64,000 nucleotides of DNA. It comes from Microbulbifer okhotskensis. Its GTDB lineage: Bacteria > Pseudomonadota > Gammaproteobacteria > Pseudomonadales > Cellvibrionaceae. The DNA is taken from contig NZ_JALBWM010000004.1 of NCBI RefSeq assembly GCF_023895975.1, positions 1 through 64,000 on the forward strand, written 5' to 3'. Shown in pieces: positions 60,624 through 64,000 of this stretch. Made by a program: the position numbers and the translations under genes. Position 1 is the stretch's first letter; each line of letters begins with the position of its first letter. The notes beneath the pieces were generated by a model. That model did no database searches. It saw nothing but the letters and a program-made list of their open reading frames with translations, and had not been told where the DNA came from.

Positions 60624-61769
60624 TTACTGCTTATTCTTAAAATTGAGAATATCTACGGGCTGCACCGTATCACCCATCTCATTACCGAATGCGTTTCGTT
60701 GGTAGGTAATCACTGCTGCGAGATCAACCTCTGACAGTTGTTCACCAAAGGCTTGCATTGCGGGATTCACCTCGGAACCGTCGATAACGATATTCATGTG
60801 GCCAGTAAGTGGGCCAGTGGCGATTTTGGAACCCGCAATCGCGGGGAACACGCCGGGAACACCCTGCCCATTTGGCTGATGGCAGGCGGCACACGTACGA
60901 CTGTAGACTTTCTCTCCCTGAGCAAACAGCTCATCGAAAGTGAAAGTTTTTGCGGTAAGCTCTTTCAATTTGACCGCATCGGCGGCGCGAGAAGTCAACC
61001 ATGTATCATATTCAGCCTGCGGGACCGCTTTCACTACAATAGGCATAAAACCGTGATCTTTGCCGCACAGTTCAGCACACTGACCACGATAGATTCCCGG
61101 CTCCTCAATGCGCGTCCAGGATTGATTGATAAACCCTGGGATCGCATCTTGTTTGACGGCCAAATCTGGCACCCACCAAGCATGGATCACATCATTTGCT
61201 GTGATCAGAAAACGTATTTTTTTCTTGATGGGAACAACGAGAGGTTCATCTACCTCGAGAAGATAGTTAACCCCCTTTGGTTGCAGATTATCAATTTCTG
61301 CTTTAGGAGTGGAGAGATTGGAAAAAAATGAAACCTCAGACCCACGGTATTCGTATTTCCACTTCCACTGATACCCGGTTATCAGGATATTGAGGTCTGC
61401 TTCCTCAGTATCATAAATATCATAAAGTGTTTTGGTGGCCGGTATTGCCATCAAAATTAAGATAACGGTGGGTATGATGGTCCAAATCAACTCCACAGCT
61501 GTACTCTCATGGAACTGTGCTGCTTTGTAACCCTTACTCTTGCGGTGACGCCACATACTGTAAAACATAATGCCGAACACCAACGCACCTATGGCTACAC
61601 AAATCCAGAATATCAACATGTGTAACTGGTAGGTGGTCTGGGCAACTTCCGTCACCCCCCGGGGCATATTTAAACCCCAGCGCTCAACATCCTGCTCGTC
61701 CGCTAAGACAGCTTGTACAGATAGCGAAGTAGCCAGCAAGGCGAACAGCCGATCGAAGCCTCTCAACAT
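60624..61769 (-). CDS. ctaC: cytochrome c oxidase subunit II with fused cytochrome c domain
   Basis: 381 residues. Signal peptide, two membrane helices (about 45-70 and 90-112), the CuA domain (His in 'HAWWVPDLAV', then 'QCAELCGKDHGFMPIV', about residue 225) and a C-terminal heme c domain with 'CAACHQPNGQG' (about 290). The fusion is of the caa3 kind found in many gammaproteobacteria. First gene of the structural operon; a long leader region lies upstream. Confidence 0.97.
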   Translation of the reverse strand: MLRGFDRLFALLATSLSVQAVLADEQDVERWGLNMPRGVTEVAQTTYQLHMLIFWICVAIGALVFGIMFYSMWRHRKSKGYKAAQFHESTAVELIWTIIPTVILILMAIPATKTLYDIYDTEEADLNILITGYQWKWKYEYRGSEVSFFSNLSTPKAEIDNLQPKGVNYLLEVDEPLVVPIKKKIRFLITANDVIHAWWVPDLAVKQDAIPGFINQSWTRIEEPGIYRGQCAELCGKDHGFMPIVVKAVPQAEYDTWLTSRAADAVKLKELTAKTFTFDELFAQGEKVYSRTCAACHQPNGQGVPGVFPAIAGSKIATGPLTGHMNIVIDGSEVNPAMQAFGEQLSEVDLAAVITYQRNAFGNEMGDTVQPVDILNFKNKQ

Positions 61770-62773
61770 CGCCTACAGATCTCCGTGGTTGCGGGTCTCC
61801 TTGCGAAACCCGTAATTTCTATTTTGGCCACTGGCCTTCACGGATAAACGAATCTCACCTGTATTAACTGTCTTACAGGATTAATCCCACACAAAAATTG
61901 TGGACATACTGTAGTAACACAAGACAACATACACTGGGCGAGGAGATCTCCCCGCGCTACTGCCGACAGTGCAACTTGTTATTCTTAATAAAAGATTTTT
62001 TACTCCAGATGTCGTCGTCCGGAAAGGTACAACCAACAACCAGTTTTTTCTTTATTTATTGCAACTACTGCAGGTACAAAAGGAACACATTGCTGCAGAA
62101 AAGTCAATCAGATGTATTGTTAGAAAAATTCAGCTTTATTTCTGAAATTGGTGAAATCAACAAATAAATTCAACCACTTAGCTGGAATATTTTTCTACTT
62201 GCTCGGAGAGTGAGGAAATTATTAAACTAGAACAACTTGTTTGGCAAAATATGACAACTTTCTACCAGTTTATACACACCCAATCCCAGGCAAGCTTTTA
62301 ATCTACTCGATATCTGAGTACTGCTGTGAATGTCAAAAATTCTTAATACTAAATTATGACAACAAGCATCGACTCTCGGTTACCTGAAAGAATGGGGATA
62401 AAAGTCCATCAGCCACGATATAGCTGAATGTTAAAGGAGTATTCCTGCACTCACTTTGCAACAAATCAAGCACTCTTTGAAATGGACAGGACCCGTATCT
62501 CTCTATTTGCGTGAATTTGATGCGAATAAGTTTTCCAGCATGTGGTTATCTCTTGTACTATCTCCTCTCCGGTCCAATGAAACGGACGCCAAATCAACCT
62601 ATGATGTTGCGTTGTTTAGAGTAAAAAATTCGTGAAACTTGGTGAATAATGTTTGCTGCTATCTCAACACAAGAAGTCATACAGTCCATGATGTGATTTC
62701 ATAAGTATCAGTTCAACTTCAGTCTTTACGCACTTCAACAAGTGTTCACTCTTTTGATCAGTCATTGTTAGCT
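61770..62773. other. 1-kb intergenic between ctaC and the MATE gene
   Basis: AT-rich region holding the promoters of two divergent genes. Open frames at 61898-62167 and at about 62456-62635 lack convincing ribosome-binding sites and family character. A short CCACA/TGTGG hairpin lies near 61887-61903. I identify nothing else. Confidence 0.5.
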
Positions 62774-64000
62774 ATGTCTACTGCACACACAGATTCTCAA
62801 CCTTTGTCACGAGTCTGGAACCTGGCTTGGCCAATGATTCTCAGTAATATTTCAGTTCCTTTGCTAGGTATCGTGGACACTGCAATACTCGGGCATCTGT
62901 CCTCCCCCGATTATTTATCCGGAGTGGCGATCGGCGCTAGCGTGATGTCTATGCTTCTGTGGGCATTTGGATTCCTGCGCATGGGAACTACCGGGCTAGT
63001 CGCCAGAAGTGAGGACTTGGGGATCCAGTGGTTACTACGCGCGTTGATATTGGCTGTCGGGCTGGGTATTTTAGTTATTTTTATCGCTTTTCCTCTGCTT
63101 GGCTTTATTGTCAGCTGGATGAACGCCAGTCTCGAGGCCGGTCCCCATGCACTTGCCTACCTGAATATTCGCTTGCTCTCTGCACCTTTAGTTCTGGCAA
63201 ATTTTGCCATTCTCGGGTTCTTTATTGGTCGGCAGGATAGTCGTGCCCCCCTGTATATTCTTCTAGCGGCCAATCTACTCAATATCGCGCTGGATTTCCT
63301 TCTTATCCTTGGCCTTGGTCTGGGGGCCAGAGGAGCAGCCGCAGCTACGGTCTGCGCTGATGTCTTCGCCTTCCTACTGGGCTTATATTTACTTTCTCGC
63401 GTCAATAAAAACATCTGGCCCTATATCTGCATAGAGATTCGAAAGAAAAATTTTCTTCCGTGGATTGACTCCACCCCCTGGCTAAACCTGATGAAGATAA
63501 ATGCTGATCTTTTTATCAGAACCTGCCTACTTCTCTTAACCCTGACATTCTTTACCGCTCAGGGAGCCGCTCAAGGCGACTCGGTCCTTGCCGCTAACGC
63601 GATACTGCTGCAGCTGCTTATGATGACTTCTTATGCGCTGGATGGATTTGCCCATGCAACCGAGGCATTGGTCGGCGAATCAATGGCCAAGAAATCTCAA
63701 CGCTTATTTGAAGCTACAGTGCGCAGCGCTGGTCTTTGGGCGCTGGCCAGCGCCACCTTGATTACGGTGATACTGACGCTAGGTAAGCCCCTGATACTAT
63801 CGTTATTTACCGATATTGAATCGGTGATCGAGCAGGCTGAGCAAGTATACTGGTGGCTTTGTGCTCTGCCTTTGATTGCGGTATGGAGTTATCAGCTCGA
63901 TGGTGTATTTATCGGTGCGGGAAAAAGCCGTGATATGCGCAATACGATGTTTATCGCTTCTGTAGTAATTTTCTTTCCCTGTTGGTGGCTAACCAGGGGC
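62774..64000 (+). CDS. MATE-family efflux transporter, partial (DinF-like)
   Basis: 409 residues visible, the C-terminus cut by the window edge. It begins 'MSTAHTDSQPLSRVWNLAWP' and has many membrane segments. The MATE N-terminal signature 'GIVDTAILGHL' (about residue 35) and the internal repeat 'ALDGFAHATEALVGE' (about 290) point to the DinF subgroup, which exports toxic organic cations or protects against oxidative stress. No LexA box was found upstream, so SOS control is not indicated. Confidence 0.88.
   Translation, partial: MSTAHTDSQPLSRVWNLAWPMILSNISVPLLGIVDTAILGHLSSPDYLSGVAIGASVMSMLLWAFGFLRMGTTGLVARSEDLGIQWLLRALILAVGLGILVIFIAFPLLGFIVSWMNASLEAGPHALAYLNIRLLSAPLVLANFAILGFFIGRQDSRAPLYILLAANLLNIALDFLLILGLGLGARGAAAATVCADVFAFLLGLYLLSRVNKNIWPYICIEIRKKNFLPWIDSTPWLNLMKINADLFIRTCLLLLTLTFFTAQGAAQGDSVLAANAILLQLLMMTSYALDGFAHATEALVGESMAKKSQRLFEATVRSAGLWALASATLITVILTLGKPLILSLFTDIESVIEQAEQVYWWLCALPLIAVWSYQLDGVFIGAGKSRDMRNTMFIASVVIFFPCWWLTRG

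Noticed and set aside
62456..62635. 59-codon plus-strand frame upstream of the MATE gene
   Set aside because: Looks mildly protein-like, but has only a TTG start with the nearest GGAG 16 bases away and no recognisable family; could be a gene remnant.
62700..62773. LexA box in front of the DinF-like MATE gene
   Set aside because: No CTGT-N8-ACAG-type sequence could be found upstream.
1..64000. CRISPR arrays, tRNA or rRNA genes, insertion sequences, prophage
   Set aside because: No regularly spaced identical repeats, cloverleaf, rRNA core motifs, transposase or phage structural genes were seen on reading both strands.

Overview
The window looks like chromosomal DNA of a marine-type gammaproteobacterium. 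The block dsbA - cytochrome c4 - engB - (sRNA region) - polA is the arrangement known from Pseudomonas and relatives. The fpr/LysR divergent pair, the subunit II-I-Cox11-III aa3 oxidase operon, the TonB receptor and the Tat-exported TldD proteins fit the Cellvibrionales/Microbulbifer group. That placement is inference from gene content; no rRNA is present. I see no tRNA, rRNA, CRISPR array, transposase or prophage.

Layout. 0.4-3.1 kb: tyrosine catabolism operon (FAH-like hydrolase, VOC protein, HPPD) read leftward, with a palindromic operator inside the hppD promoter. 3.4-7.4 kb: small lipoprotein, Ca/Na antiporter, GDPD phosphodiesterase, cbpAM chaperone pair. 7.4-9.5 kb: AT-rich accessory stretch with a DUF4274-like gene flanked by a diverged direct repeat and a zinc-ribbon gene. 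9.6-13.1 kb: flotillin/YqiJ/PspA membrane-stress operon led by a putative ribbon-helix-helix autoregulator. 14.0-26.6 kb: a long rightward cluster of two Tat-exported TldD proteases around a TldE/PmbA-type partner, then DUF4159, MoxR ATPase, DUF58, BatA-like, DUF4175-like and a large membrane protein. 26.6-32.1 kb: lipocalin, fpr with its LysR regulator, M28 peptidase, MBL-like and ACT proteins. 32.5-35.7 kb: two paralogous secreted proteins, ecotin, and a cytochrome c protein resembling the front half of FTR1 fusions. 35.9-43.9 kb: dsbA, cc4, engB, two small genes, a divergent PRPP synthetase and polA; between engB and polA lie three candidate small RNAs on the polA strand, each with C-rich hairpin loops. 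44.3-50.1 kb: small secreted coiled-coil protein, znuA/znuCB and a TonB-dependent receptor. 50.2-53.1 kb: three tandem small membrane proteins (two too short for routine ORF calling), an M19 dipeptidase and a CPBP protease. 53.1-61.8 kb: cytochrome c oxidase structural and assembly genes. 62.8 kb to the edge: a MATE transporter cut by the window.

How the genes work together. The oxidase region is a complete terminal-oxidase module: subunits I-III plus copper delivery (Cox11, SCO), heme A synthesis (CtaA, CtaB) and SURF1. The znu genes form a zinc uptake system with a candidate Zur-type site between the divergent transcripts. The TldD/MoxR cluster has the organisation of an exported protease system with an AAA+ chaperone module, and I know of no assigned function for it.

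The strongest candidate for something new is the sRNA family at the engB-polA locus. Its position matches Spot 42 in enterics and ErsA in Pseudomonas. The loops repeat a CCCCAA/CCCCAT motif, and the copy next to polA has a close match to a sigma-E/AlgU promoter. Next come the exported TldD/MoxR cluster, the three-gene small membrane protein operon, and the RHH-controlled flotillin operon.
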